Positions 8,923 to 17,875 of a stretch of DNA of 64,000 bases are shown one piece after another. Position numbers and translations under genes: made by a program. Position 1 is the stretch's first letter. Every line of letters begins with the position of its first letter. Origin of the DNA: Bin75 sp965223955 (lineage in GTDB: Bacteria; Nitrospirota; Nitrospiria; Nitrospirales; UBA8639). Below the pieces are notes generated by a model that saw only the letters and a program-made list of their open reading frames with translations, did no database searches and had not been told where the DNA came from. The stretch is taken from assembly GCA_965223955.1 (NCBI GenBank), contig OZ245029.1:2108001-2172000 (forward strand), written 5' to 3'.

Positions 8923-9885
8923 ATGAGCCTACTCCCCACTCGATCCTTGGCGCTTGTGTTGTTCCTGGTTGCGGGCTCAACCGCTCCATCCCTCCCCCGC
9001 GCCGAGCCGCTTGACGAGGCGGCAACGATGGTGGCCTGTCCGGAATGCGGCCTGCTCACCGCTGCAGTCACGATTCCGGACGGTTTCGTCGCAGTCGGTG
9101 AACGCGGCCTGATCATCCGCGGCACGGCGGGCAACTGGCATCAGTCGCCAGCGCCGTCCCGGCGCATGCTGACGGCCGTAACCGGAACCGATGGCGGAAG
9201 TCTCGTTGCCGTCGGGCACGATGCCCTGATCCTGGCAAGCGCCGGACCCGAGGCTGCCTGGACCGTCGTTCGGGCGAGCCCGGAACTGGATGCTCCGCTG
9301 CTTGACATCTGGATCGCTACGGACGGAAAGGGACTTGCAGTCGGCGCCTACGGGATGGCGCTGGCCACTGAGAACCACGGCCGGGACTGGGCACCCCGCG
9401 AGATCGATCCGGACGAACCACACTTCTACGCCATCCGCGAGGCTGCGGATGGAACACTTTTCATCGCCGGCGAATTCGGGACGGTACTCCGATCCCGTGA
9501 CCGCGGCGAAAGCTGGGCCAAGCTGGACGCCGGCTGGGACGGCACGTTCTTCGGGTTTCGGGCAGGGGACGACGGACGGCTCCTGCTCTACGGGCTCGAA
9601 GGCACGCTTCTCGAAAGCCACGACGACGGCGAGACCTGGCGCCGTCTGGAAAGCGGGGTTTTTTCCGCCCTTTATGACGCCGTCTTCCTGCCAGACGGCC
9701 AAGCGGTCGTCGTTGGTGCCGACGGGACGGTCTTGATTGAATCACCGCCGGGCTTCGGGCATGTCGACCGCGCCAGCCGGGAGGCGATCACCTCCGTCCT
9801 GGCAACGGGGCCGGATTCTCTTCTGTTATTCGGCGAGGGCGGGATCGATCACCTGACCCTGACAGTCGCGGATGATGGACAGTAA
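8923..9885 (+). CDS. YCF48-like beta-propeller protein
   Basis: 320 aa, with an N-terminal signal (SLALVLFLVAGSTAPSLPRA) and a run of BNR/YCF48-like blades: GFVAVGERGLIIRG, GLAVGAYGMALATENHGRDW, TLFIAGEFGTVLRSRDRGESW, RLLLYGLEGTLLESHDDGETW, AVVVGADGTVLIES. YCF48 assists photosystem II assembly in phototrophs; the bacterial homologues next to RND/DUF1302/DUF1329 genes have no proven role but are consistent companions. ATG 8917 and 8923 are both possible; 8923 has better spacing to GGAAG. Its stop overlaps the RND gene start by 14 bases, so translation is coupled. Confidence 0.82.
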   Translation: MSLLPTRSLALVLFLVAGSTAPSLPRAEPLDEAATMVACPECGLLTAAVTIPDGFVAVGERGLIIRGTAGNWHQSPAPSRRMLTAVTGTDGGSLVAVGHDALILASAGPEAAWTVVRASPELDAPLLDIWIATDGKGLAVGAYGMALATENHGRDWAPREIDPDEPHFYAIREAADGTLFIAGEFGTVLRSRDRGESWAKLDAGWDGTFFGFRAGDDGRLLLYGLEGTLLESHDDGETWRRLESGVFSALYDAVFLPDGQAVVVGADGTVLIESPPGFGHVDRASREAITSVLATGPDSLLLFGEGGIDHLTLTVADDGQ

Positions 9886-12232
9886 CGGCCAGGTGGAACG
9901 GATGAGAACGGGACACTGGACGCACCGGATCGAGGAGATGGTGTTCCGCCACCGGCCGCTGGTTATCATGGTCTTCGCCCTGGCGAGTCTCGCGCTCGCG
10001 GTGTCCGCCACCCGGCTTGAGATCGATGCCGGCTTTGAAAAACACCTGCCCGGCAGCCACCCCTTCATGCAGGTCTTCACCAAGCACCAGAGCGAGTTCG
10101 GCGGCGCCAATCGCCTGCTGATTGCGGTTCGCGCGCGCACCGGCGACATTTTTTCCGCGCCGTTCATGGAGACGCTGAGGGAGGTGACGGATGCCGTGTT
10201 TTTCCTGCCCGGCGTCAACAAGGCCTCCGTTCGTTCGCTGTTCACGCCTAACGTCCGTTTCGTTGAGGTGGTACGAGGTGGGTTCACCGGCGGCAACGTC
10301 GTGCCGCACGACTACCGGGGCAGCAACGAAGACATGAAACGGGTTCGGGCCAACGTACTCAAGGCCGGGATTGTCGGCCGGCTCGTGGCCAACGACCTGT
10401 CGGCCGCAATGGTGACCGCCGAACTGGTCGAGGTCGATCCCCACACCGGTAAACGGCTTGACTACATCGAGGTCTCCCATCTCCTGGAAAAGCAGTTGCG
10501 CGCGCCTCATTCCAACCCGGACACGGAGATTCACATCATCGGCTTCGCCAAGGTGGTCGGCGATCTCGCGGACGGCGCGGGAAACGTGCTGACGTTCTTC
10601 GTTATCGCCCTCGCGCTATCCTCGATTCCGGTCTATCTGTTCACCCGTTCAGCTCGGTACACGGGCTTGCTGCTGCTGTGCTCGATCATGGCGGTGGTCT
10701 GGACCCTGGGCTTCCTGTCGCTGTTCGGCTTCGCCATCGATCCGATGTCGATCCTGGTCCCGTTCCTGGTCCTGGCCATCGGCGTTTCGCACGGGGTGCA
10801 GGTAGCGGGCGCCGCCGGAGCCGCGATCCGCGACGGGGCGACCGCGCCCGAGGCCGCCCTCACCGCCTTCCGACGGCTCGTTGTCCCGGGAACGATGGCC
10901 CTGGCAAGCGATTGCGCCGGTTTCCTGACCATGCTGATCATCGACGTTCAAATCATCCGCGACCTCGCGATGACCATGAGCATCGGCGTGGCGGCGATCC
11001 TGTTCACCAACCTCTTGCTCCTGCCGGTCCTGATGTCTTATGTCAGGCACAGTGCCTCATACGGCGAACGCCTGCGGGCCGCGGCCGAGGCCAGGGCTCC
11101 CATATGGAACCACCTGTCACGTCTGACGTCGTGGCCGGTATCCGGGGTGATGCTGTTACTGGCGCTGGTCGTGCTCGGGGCAGGCCTCTATGGCGCGCGG
11201 GACTATGCGATCGGCGACGTCCATGAAGGGGTGCCCGAGTTGCGGCCCGAATCCCGGTACAACCGTGACAGCGCCGCGATCACACGGCTCTTTGCCGTGG
11301 GTGTTGACGTCTTCACGGTGATCGTGGAGACCGAACCGGACGCCTGTATCGATTTCACGGTCCTGGACCGGATCGACGATTTCGCAACGCGGATAGCCCA
11401 GCTTCCCGGGGTGCGATCCACGCTATCTCTGCCCGGGGTTGCCCGCCGGATCAACGCCGGGTTCAACGAGGGACACCCGAAATGGCGGGTCCTTCCGCGC
11501 ACGACGACGACCCTAGTGCAATCGACGGGTCCGATTGAGACCAGTTCGGCGCTCCTCAATGCCGACTGCTCCGTCATGCCCGTCCTGATCTTTACTACCG
11601 ATCACCGCGCCGAGACCATCGACCGGGTGGTCGCCGCGGCCACCGGGTATGCCGCTCAGCATAACGACGAAACTATTCGCTTTCGACTCGCCGCAGGCAA
11701 CCTTGGCGTCATGGCGGCGACCAACGACCTCGTACGGGACGCCGAGTTCGAGATGCTGCTTTGGATCTATTGCGCCGTCAGCGTGCTCTGCCTCCTGGCC
11801 TTCCGTTCGATCCGCGGCATGCTCTGCGTGGTGTTGCCGCTGGCGCTGGTCTCGACCCTCACCTTTGCACTCATGGCGCTCCTGGAAATAGGGCTGAAGG
11901 TCTCGACTCTGCCCGTGGCGGCACTCGGCGTGGGCATCGGGGTCGACTATGGAATCTATATCTTCAGTGACGTGAAGCGTCGGCTGGACGTCGGCGTGAA
12001 CCTCGCCGATGCATTCCGGCAAACGCTCGCGATCACCGGCAACGCGGTACTGGTTACCGGACTGACCCTGGCCCTTGGCGTGATAACCTGGATATTTTCC
12101 GACCTCCAGTTTCAGGCCGATATGGGTTTGCTGTTGGCGTTCATGTTCCTCGCCAACATGGCTGGCGCGGTGCTGCTGATACCGGCACTCGCCTGGCTGT
12201 TCCACGGGGCCCAAGGCCACACCACGGACTGA
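9872..12232 (+). CDS. RND superfamily (MMPL/HpnN-like) transporter
   Basis: 786 aa. It has one N-terminal membrane helix (PLVIMVFALASLALAVSA), a large periplasmic loop, a cluster of helices around residues 230-400 (VLTFFVIALALSSIPVYLF; FAIDPMSILVPFLVLAIGVSHGVQ), then the same arrangement repeated (MLLLALVVLGAGLYG, periplasmic loop, PVAALGVGIGVDYGIYIF and following helices), the two-fold RND layout. The GxGxDYG-type motif in helix 10 and GVSHGVQ in helix 4 are typical of the MMPL/SSD-like branch that moves lipids or hydrophobic compounds using the proton gradient. ATG 9872 overlaps the previous gene; an ATG at 9902 with AGGTGG upstream is an alternative. Predicted inner-membrane pump of the cluster. 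Confidence 0.88.
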   Translation: MMDSNGQVERMRTGHWTHRIEEMVFRHRPLVIMVFALASLALAVSATRLEIDAGFEKHLPGSHPFMQVFTKHQSEFGGANRLLIAVRARTGDIFSAPFMETLREVTDAVFFLPGVNKASVRSLFTPNVRFVEVVRGGFTGGNVVPHDYRGSNEDMKRVRANVLKAGIVGRLVANDLSAAMVTAELVEVDPHTGKRLDYIEVSHLLEKQLRAPHSNPDTEIHIIGFAKVVGDLADGAGNVLTFFVIALALSSIPVYLFTRSARYTGLLLLCSIMAVVWTLGFLSLFGFAIDPMSILVPFLVLAIGVSHGVQVAGAAGAAIRDGATAPEAALTAFRRLVVPGTMALASDCAGFLTMLIIDVQIIRDLAMTMSIGVAAILFTNLLLLPVLMSYVRHSASYGERLRAAAEARAPIWNHLSRLTSWPVSGVMLLLALVVLGAGLYGARDYAIGDVHEGVPELRPESRYNRDSAAITRLFAVGVDVFTVIVETEPDACIDFTVLDRIDDFATRIAQLPGVRSTLSLPGVARRINAGFNEGHPKWRVLPRTTTTLVQSTGPIETSSALLNADCSVMPVLIFTTDHRAETIDRVVAAATGYAAQHNDETIRFRLAAGNLGVMAATNDLVRDAEFEMLLWIYCAVSVLCLLAFRSIRGMLCVVLPLALVSTLTFALMALLEIGLKVSTLPVAALGVGIGVDYGIYIFSDVKRRLDVGVNLADAFRQTLAITGNAVLVTGLTLALGVITWIFSDLQFQADMGLLLAFMFLANMAGAVLLIPALAWLFHGAQGHTTD

Positions 12233-12247
12233 GAGCAGGAGCACGGC

Positions 12248-12406
12248 GTGGAGCGGGTGATTTATTACTATCTCGACGAAGCAATGCCGGTCTATGCGCT
12301 ACTCGCCTATACAAAGGCAACGAAAACCGATCTGACGCCGAACGAAAGACGTGTGGTTTCGGCCCTTGCAGCCGCGCTCAAGGCCACACGGAAGGAGATC
12401 AAATGA
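12248..12406 (+). pseudogene. C-terminal remnant of a RelE/HigB-type toxin
   Basis: 53 codons from a GTG (MERVIYYYLDEAMPVYALLAYTKATK, DLTPNERR) match the C-terminal half of RelE/HigB-like toxins, which usually read RVIYY...PVYALLAY-K-...DLTP. A full toxin is about 100-110 residues, so the N-terminal half is missing. The frame is the same as that of the RND gene and begins only five codons after its stop, so the deletion or insertion joint lies at the RND gene end. Its TGA overlaps the antitoxin ATG (ATGA), the normal coupling of such loci. Probably inactive. Confidence 0.75.
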
Positions 12407-12693
12407 ACACTTTTGGCGACGATCTGATCCAATCCCTCACTGAAGCCCTAGCCCATGCAAAGGGCAAAGGCCCCGCCATCGTCCACGTCCCCGTGGCGCC
12501 GCGCGAGGTTCGCAAGCAAGCAAACCTCACACAGGCACAGATGGCGCCGTTGATGGGCATGAGCCTTTCCGGCTATCGGAAGTGGGAACAGGGAACGCGT
12601 CGGGTCAGCGGCCCGGCCGCAACTCTTCTGCGCGTGATTGAAAGGGAGCCGGAGGCCGTCAAGCGCGCATTGCTGTCCGCTGGACAGATATGA
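12403..12693 (+). CDS. XRE-family antitoxin (HigA/NadS-like)
   Basis: 96-aa helix-turn-helix protein. The HTH_XRE domain spans about residues 40-90 (VRKQANLTQAQMAPLMGMS, GYRKWEQGTRRVSGPAA), followed by the short C-terminal LRVIEREPEAVKRAL segment common to NadS/HigA-like antitoxins. It overlaps the toxin remnant by 4 bases. It would normally bind both the toxin and its own promoter; with the toxin truncated it may survive as a free regulator. Intact and with a good GGAG ribosome site. Confidence 0.85.
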   Translation: MNTFGDDLIQSLTEALAHAKGKGPAIVHVPVAPREVRKQANLTQAQMAPLMGMSLSGYRKWEQGTRRVSGPAATLLRVIEREPEAVKRALLSAGQI

Positions 12694-12870
12694 CGGGCGT
12701 CTCAGGACGTAGTTCCAGCAGTAATTCAGCGGCGGCCATCCGTAGGCAGGATCTTCCGCAAACGGCACGAGCCAAATGTTGACTACCTCATCAGGTATAT
12801 TGGGTAGGTCCTGTTTTATCCTTTGCCTCCAGCACCCTTTTTCCAAGATTTCATCACCACCGGCGCGCAT
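12694..12870 (-). pseudogene. Possible gene remnant at the right edge of the block
   Basis: On the - strand, residues such as LPNIPDEVVNIWLVPFAED and YGWPPLN appear in one open frame starting near 12870. The sequence has the look of a real coding region (compositional bias, conserved W/P spacing) and I have an impression of similar uncharacterised proteins, but cannot name the family. The frame runs straight into the antisense of the XRE gene, so any real gene is cut here. This may mark the right joint of the inserted block. Confidence 0.25.
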
Positions 12871-12884
12871 TCAATCATCACCCT

Positions 12885-13517
12885 CTATCCATGGCGCTCG
12901 TGTTCGTCTCCCCACAAGGTTGCCAAACGGGCGTCGCGTCCACAGGTGAAGCGGTAAAATTTATACCGGATGGGGTTTTTCCGGTAGAAATCCTGGTGGT
13001 ACTCCTCTGCCGGATAAAACGCCGTGGCCTGCGTAATTTTCGTCACGAGCGGGGCGCTGAAGGTTTTGGTCCGTTTGATTTCCTCTTTCGATGCTTCCGC
13101 CGACTGACGCTGTTTGTCATCATGATAGAAAATCTCAGGACGATATTGACTTCCATGATCACAGAACTGTGCGTCCGGTGTCGTGGGGTCCGTATTTGGC
13201 CAATAGACGGCCAACAACTCCTGATAACTGATTTTTTGAGGATCATACACGACCTGAACGGCCTCGGCGTGTCCCGTTCCTCCGGCAGAGACCTCTTCAT
13301 AGGTCGGATCGACCGTCTGCCCACCCGTATATCCCGACGTCGTGGACATCACTCCATCGAGTTCATCGAACGGGCCTTCCATGCACCAGAAACACCCCCC
13401 TGCGAACGTGGCGATGGCCTGGCCGCCCTTGGCCGTTTCACTGATCGACGGGCTGTTCATACCGACGAGCAGCCCTCCCCCCAGCACGAGCAAGAGAAAC
13501 AATTTGTAGACTTTCAT
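12885..13517 (-). CDS. msrA: Peptide-methionine (S)-S-oxide reductase, exported
   Basis: 210 aa. MsrA reduces methionine-S-sulfoxide in proteins. The catalytic motif GCFWCMEGPFDELDGV is at about residues 41-56, with GYTGG and TGHAEAV motifs downstream and a possible resolving cysteine in FTCGRD near the C-terminus. An N-terminal signal or anchor (LFLLLVLGGGLLVGM) places it in the periplasm, unlike many cytosolic MsrA. QFCDHGSQYRP replaces the commoner NRQGNDVGTQYRS. The start at 13517 has AAGGAG 8 bases upstream. It fits a periplasmic oxidative-stress and copper-handling neighbourhood. Confidence 0.95.
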   Translation of the reverse strand: MKVYKLFLLLVLGGGLLVGMNSPSISETAKGGQAIATFAGGCFWCMEGPFDELDGVMSTTSGYTGGQTVDPTYEEVSAGGTGHAEAVQVVYDPQKISYQELLAVYWPNTDPTTPDAQFCDHGSQYRPEIFYHDDKQRQSAEASKEEIKRTKTFSAPLVTKITQATAFYPAEEYHQDFYRKNPIRYKFYRFTCGRDARLATLWGDEHERHG

Positions 13518-13663
13518 GACGGCGTCTCCTTTCCTTCGCTTAGTTCCTTCGCGACGCTCAGGACAAACTTCGATTGCGAGGCTTTTTCTTTATTCTACTC
13601 TACGCAGAGAAGACCGTGTCCAGATTCTTCGATACTTCCTCATATGGTACGCCTCGACTCTCT

Positions 13664-15289
13664 TCAAAGGACCACTGCGCCGGGTTTTATATAAAACAGC
13701 AACACGAATCCGACCAGCACCATCGCCAGCAACGAAAGCAGGCCGGGGAGACGATTGTGCGGCGCCGGCAGACGGATCTCCAGCCAGCGCGCACAGCCCA
13801 TCAAGACGGCAAGGACTCCTATCGAGACGTGCGTGCCTTGAATAAGGAATTCCTGTTTTCGTTCCATCACCCCATGGGAATGGGTCAACAGGATCATGCC
13901 GCCGGCAATACACAAGAGAGGAAAGACAAATTGAAAGGATTTCCTGCCTGATGCTTGCGTTCTCACCAGCCATTCGAACCAACCCAAACCAAAGACAAGC
14001 ATCGCAACGAACCAATGTTGAATCACCTCAGGATTTTGCACGCTGGCCATAAACCCGACGGGTCCCAACGGCCAATGATCCGAATTGGCAAAAACAAAAA
14101 TCAGTGGGGAGAACCCGAGAAACATGAGCGGCCACAGTCGCGCCCATGGAACCCCTCCCCATTGTTCAAGCAGGGCCACGATGCCCGTTGCGAGGATAAT
14201 GACACCGGAAATATTATGGGTGAAGCGGTCCCAACTCACGTCTTCTTTTTTTCCTATTTCACCGGTTGTGAGATCAGTCAATTCAGGGGCATCGATGAGA
14301 ATCCGTTCCGGGCCGAGAAGACGAGGAAATTTCGGATCATACATCACCCGGATTTCCGAGAACGTGACGGTTTCCTCGGTCACGTTGACCGAAGGGGGGT
14401 ATCCCGTCAGAGAAACGGCCGCAAACAGTAAGACCCCTGCCAGAAGCATTTCCACTTCAAGATAAGAAGGAACGTGAGAAAACAGCACGTCAGCGGCTTT
14501 ACCCTTGGCCCATTGCCTGGCAGACAACAAATTGATGGTGGCCAACGCCAGCACACCGACAAACAGTACGATCTTGACCAGGAGCATGTTCCCGTATCCC
14601 GTCCCGATCAATCCCGCCCAACCACCTACGTAATGCCACCAGAGAAACACTCCCGGCCCAACGATGAGCCCTGCACATCCCATCCCCAACGGAGAAAAAC
14701 GTGCCACCATGCGGGGCCATCGGCCGGCGTGCTTTTTCCGTGTCATTCTCCAGAGGAGCACCATGTGGGCCACCCCACCCGCCCAGACCGTCGCGCCACA
14801 CACGTGTACCATGGTCGCCACCATCAATGGTCCTTGATTGTCCAACCGGCTGGCCGCGTGACTCAGCCACGCTTCATTCACCAGAAACAACCCGGCCATG
14901 AGCAAGACCACACTCCAAGGGAGTCGCCTGGAAACGTCTCGCCGTACCTTTGCCACCGACCCGGCCATGCCCAATGCCAGCAGGATACCCGATGTCCCGA
15001 ATCGAAACAGTCGAGTTTGCACAAAGGCCTGCACCCCCAAGGATCCAAGCACATCGCTCAACGCCAGGGCTTTTAACGCCAACTGGAGGACCCGTAGTCC
15101 GGCCATGGCACACAAGCTCAGGACGCTCACCTTTAACAGCATGTCGCTCGCGGACAAGACAACCGGGTCCTGATCGTGAAGCGGTCTCAGGACCGCCAGC
15201 GTACAGGCAATGCCTCCCAGGGATAACGCCAAGGCAACAAAAGACGCGCCATCCAGCAACCCGCTGATGAATTCAAGAAGTTCCGTCAT
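13664..15289 (-). CDS. copD: CopD-like copper resistance membrane protein
   Basis: 541-aa polytopic inner-membrane protein. The N-terminal half (about residues 1-300) has the CopD layout with roughly eight helices and conserved histidines (LSHAASRLDNQG; VHVCGATVWAGGVAHM; WWHYVGGWAGL). The C-terminal half adds about six more helices (IIFV, GFMASVQNPEVIQHWFVAML, GMILLTHSHGVMERK), an extension longer than classic CopD (about 310 aa). CopD is thought to take copper from CopC across the membrane. It lies 13 bases after copC on the same strand, forming a copC-copD operon. Confidence 0.85.
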   Translation of the reverse strand: MTELLEFISGLLDGASFVALALSLGGIACTLAVLRPLHDQDPVVLSASDMLLKVSVLSLCAMAGLRVLQLALKALALSDVLGSLGVQAFVQTRLFRFGTSGILLALGMAGSVAKVRRDVSRRLPWSVVLLMAGLFLVNEAWLSHAASRLDNQGPLMVATMVHVCGATVWAGGVAHMVLLWRMTRKKHAGRWPRMVARFSPLGMGCAGLIVGPGVFLWWHYVGGWAGLIGTGYGNMLLVKIVLFVGVLALATINLLSARQWAKGKAADVLFSHVPSYLEVEMLLAGVLLFAAVSLTGYPPSVNVTEETVTFSEIRVMYDPKFPRLLGPERILIDAPELTDLTTGEIGKKEDVSWDRFTHNISGVIILATGIVALLEQWGGVPWARLWPLMFLGFSPLIFVFANSDHWPLGPVGFMASVQNPEVIQHWFVAMLVFGLGWFEWLVRTQASGRKSFQFVFPLLCIAGGMILLTHSHGVMERKQEFLIQGTHVSIGVLAVLMGCARWLEIRLPAPHNRLPGLLSLLAMVLVGFVLLFYIKPGAVVL

Positions 15290-15302
15290 GAAATGAGATG
15301 AT

Positions 15303-15701
15303 CTATCGGGTAATGATGGTAAAGCGAATGGAGCCTTCGGTCACGTGACCATCGGTCGCCAGTACTTTGTACTGCACGTTGTAGACACCCGGTTGCAACG
15401 GCGGGATTTTGGCCACGACCGTATTCACCGTCGAAGCGTTCGTCACACCCAACGGAGTGAGGACTTCCTGCAAATCGACAAGGTTGACTTGAGTAATGGA
15501 AGGTTCAAGGATAGCATTGAAATGCAAGACAACCCGGTCGGGACTGGCTCGTAAAACGGACCCATGCGTCGGGGAAGATTCCAGCAAGACCCCATGAGCC
15601 AGAACCATTTGAAAAGGGACCATGCACAGCACAAGGGCACACGGCACAATGAACAGGCCGGGACAACGGTTCAGAAAGGAAAATTTCAACTTCGGCACCA
15701 T
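15303..15701 (-). CDS. copC: CopC-domain periplasmic copper-binding protein
   Basis: 132 aa. A signal peptide (LFIVPCALVLCMVPFQMVLA) is predicted to be cut just before HGVLLESSPTHGSVL, which puts histidine at position 1 of the mature protein, the Cu(II) ligand in CopC. The second part of the site, DGH in VLATDGHVTEGSIRF, is near the C-terminus. The total of about 100 mature residues is typical of the fold. It is the first gene of a two-gene unit with copD and probably hands copper to it. Confidence 0.9.
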   Translation of the reverse strand: MVPKLKFSFLNRCPGLFIVPCALVLCMVPFQMVLAHGVLLESSPTHGSVLRASPDRVVLHFNAILEPSITQVNLVDLQEVLTPLGVTNASTVNTVVAKIPPLQPGVYNVQYKVLATDGHVTEGSIRFTIITR

Positions 15702-15782
15702 TGAGTGAAAGATGATTGATTGTGGAACGTCCGGGCCAAAGAGTACGCAAGGGTATCATACGATTTCAAGGCAGTAAATCAG

Positions 15783-16799
15783 ATGCACGCCATGTTTAAA
15801 AAAATCGCGACGGTCCTTTGCCTTGCTTCAGGCACATACCTGCTCACCCCTTCGCTGCTTTTGGCAAACGCATCCGACTTTGCCGAAATTGTCGAAGAAG
15901 CCAAGCACGGGACCGTGGGCATTCTCAAACAGGCTGACGCTCAATCGACTTCGCCCGACCGGAACTCTTTGTTCGTGAGAGGGTCGGGGATTTACCTGGG
16001 AAACGGGTATATCCTGACCGCCCGTCATGCCACGAAGCGCCCGGGAGGTGGAGCAACCGTCGATCCTCCGCATATTTCCGTAATTTCGAGCACGTTGAAA
16101 GAAGCATCTGCCACGTTAGTCGGCGTGAATCAATTTTTGGACGTTGCCCTGTATCACATCCCCCAGGAGATGTTGCCTCACGGGCTTTCCGCCAGGACGT
16201 TCAATCAGGTTGAGGCCCTGCCTGGAGAGCAGGTATTCACCGTAGGCTACCCGCTGGGTTGGGGGCCTGCCATCAGCTACGGATACATCGGCAATCCCCA
16301 TACGTTTTTGCAAACGATTCAATCACGTCTCTTGCAAGTCGATCTTTCAGCATGCAGTGGCAATTCCGGCGGAGGGTTGTTTAATACACGAGGGGAAATC
16401 GTCGGCCTTGTCCACGCGATCATTCAAACCGAAACGACCCGGGAGGAACGTCGTTGCAGCCGATTTGCGTTTGCCGTCCCGGGACCGTTGGTCCACAAGA
16501 TCGTCACGGCTCTCATACAGGGGAAACCTTTTCACTTTTCAAAACTCGGGCTGCAACTCACCTCCGTCAAAATCGGACAACAATGGCACATGGCCGTGGC
16601 TCAAGCCACGGGGCCGGCACGACGGGCAGGCTTCAAAAAAGGCGATATCCTTCTGTCCATCGACAACCAGCCGGTCGACTCGGCAAGCCAATTAAAAACC
16701 TATCTGATCGAACAGACACGGCCCTTTCAGCCCGTCAGCATTCGAATCCTGCGGGATCACAAAGAAAAATTGATACGGGTGATTTTAGGGAAAGCCTGA
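15783..16799 (+). CDS. HtrA/DegP-like serine protease with one PDZ domain
   Basis: About 338 aa, periplasmic. A signal peptide (ATVLCLASGTYLLTPSLLLA) precedes a trypsin-fold domain with the catalytic triad visible: His in TARHATK, Asp in FLDVALYHIP, Ser in CSGNSGGGLFN. One PDZ domain follows (LGLQLTSVKIGQQW to the C-terminus) with the carboxylate-binding loop replaced by RRAGFKKGDILLSID. HtrA-type proteases degrade or chaperone misfolded envelope proteins. Starts at 15783 or 15792 are both reasonable; the frame is open further upstream but without signal-peptide character. Divergent from copC, 81 bases apart. Confidence 0.88.
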   Translation: MHAMFKKIATVLCLASGTYLLTPSLLLANASDFAEIVEEAKHGTVGILKQADAQSTSPDRNSLFVRGSGIYLGNGYILTARHATKRPGGGATVDPPHISVISSTLKEASATLVGVNQFLDVALYHIPQEMLPHGLSARTFNQVEALPGEQVFTVGYPLGWGPAISYGYIGNPHTFLQTIQSRLLQVDLSACSGNSGGGLFNTRGEIVGLVHAIIQTETTREERRCSRFAFAVPGPLVHKIVTALIQGKPFHFSKLGLQLTSVKIGQQWHMAVAQATGPARRAGFKKGDILLSIDNQPVDSASQLKTYLIEQTRPFQPVSIRILRDHKEKLIRVILGKA

Positions 16800-16928
16800 G
16801 AGAAACGACCCCTTTGTCCCTCACGCAATCTTTGCGTCGCACGCGCGGCAACGGGTATCATGCACCACGCTTCGACGCGATCAACATGAAGGCCTTACAT
16901 CCGGTTTCCGGTCACAAAGGACGTGACA

Positions 16929-17816
16929 ATGGCAAAACATCGTAAAGGGCAAAAAGCCGCAAGTGCCGGAGACACACAGCGTATTTCGCACTCTCCTCCG
17001 ACTCGCGCACCGAACCTCAGCGCCCCACTGACCATCGTCCTGCTCGTGCTGACCTTTTTCGGAATTGTTCTCACGTCGTACCTCAGTTACGTCGCGTCGG
17101 TCGAGACGCATCCGGCCTTCTGCAGCGAGGGATCAGGATGCGACCTGGTTCAAAGCAGTCGTTGGGCGACGTTTCTGGGAATGCCCATGGCCACGTGGGG
17201 CCTGTTCACCTACATCGTACTGGCGGCACTGGCGTGGCGAGCCAGGACGAAACCCAAGAGTTGGACTCCCCTGCTATTCGTCGCAGTCGGCGGGTTCGCC
17301 ATCAGTGCCTACCTGACCGTGATCTCGATCGTGGAAATCGAAGCGACCTGTTCCTACTGTCTCGCCTCATTCGGCATCATCACGGCGATCATGATCCTGA
17401 TCTTCGTGCAGCGACCGCCAGATTGGGTAACGTCGTTGAAAGAAGCGAGCGTGGTCGCCGTGCTCATCATCGGCGGGCTCCATATGCACTACAGTGGGGT
17501 GTTCGACGAAGCGGCCGGCCCCGAGGACCCACAGCTTCAGGCGTTGGTCATTCACCTTACCGACACGGGAGCCAAATTTTACGGCGCCTATTGGTGTCCC
17601 CGCTGCCAGGAGCAGAAAGCCCTGTTCAAGGCATCTGCGGATCGGTTGCCTTACGTTGAATGCAGTTCAGGCGGTCGCGGCAGCCCCCTCACCGCGCCGT
17701 GCATGACAAACGACATTCGCAGTTATCCAACCTGGATCATCGACGACCAACGCTACACCGGCTTACAAACCCCTCGAACACTCGCCGGTGCCGCCGGCTT
17801 CACCTGGAAAGAGTAA
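16929..17816 (+). CDS. VKOR-thioredoxin fusion (disulfide-bond formation)
   Basis: 295 aa. The N-terminal part is a vitamin K epoxide reductase domain with four to five membrane helices, the loop cysteine pair in FCSEGSGCDLV, and the quinone-side active site CSYC in EATCSYCLASF. The C-terminal 100 residues are a thioredoxin-like domain with WCPRC in AYWCPRCQEQK and a further cysteine pair. In bacteria such fusions replace DsbB (and partly DsbA), re-oxidising periplasmic thiols at the expense of quinone. The ATG at 16929 is preceded by AAAGG at good spacing; a GTG two codons upstream is less likely. Confidence 0.92.
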   Translation: MAKHRKGQKAASAGDTQRISHSPPTRAPNLSAPLTIVLLVLTFFGIVLTSYLSYVASVETHPAFCSEGSGCDLVQSSRWATFLGMPMATWGLFTYIVLAALAWRARTKPKSWTPLLFVAVGGFAISAYLTVISIVEIEATCSYCLASFGIITAIMILIFVQRPPDWVTSLKEASVVAVLIIGGLHMHYSGVFDEAAGPEDPQLQALVIHLTDTGAKFYGAYWCPRCQEQKALFKASADRLPYVECSSGGRGSPLTAPCMTNDIRSYPTWIIDDQRYTGLQTPRTLAGAAGFTWKE

Positions 17817-17875
17817 CAACGAAGCCTGAAACCTTATATCGCCAGCCATGGTGAACGGAGAACGAAGAGCGTCAT

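Noticed and set aside
7467..9134. Long open frame (555 codons) on the - strand
   Set aside because: It is fully antisense to the DUF1329 gene in a GC-rich region where stops are rare; the protein has no recognisable motif and no ribosome site.
9788..12244. Several - strand frames over the RND gene
   Set aside because: Shadows of the RND coding strand; no starts or motifs.
12448..12700. The - strand frame continuing from 12870 through the antitoxin gene
   Set aside because: Only the part outside the XRE gene has coding character; the rest is its antisense.
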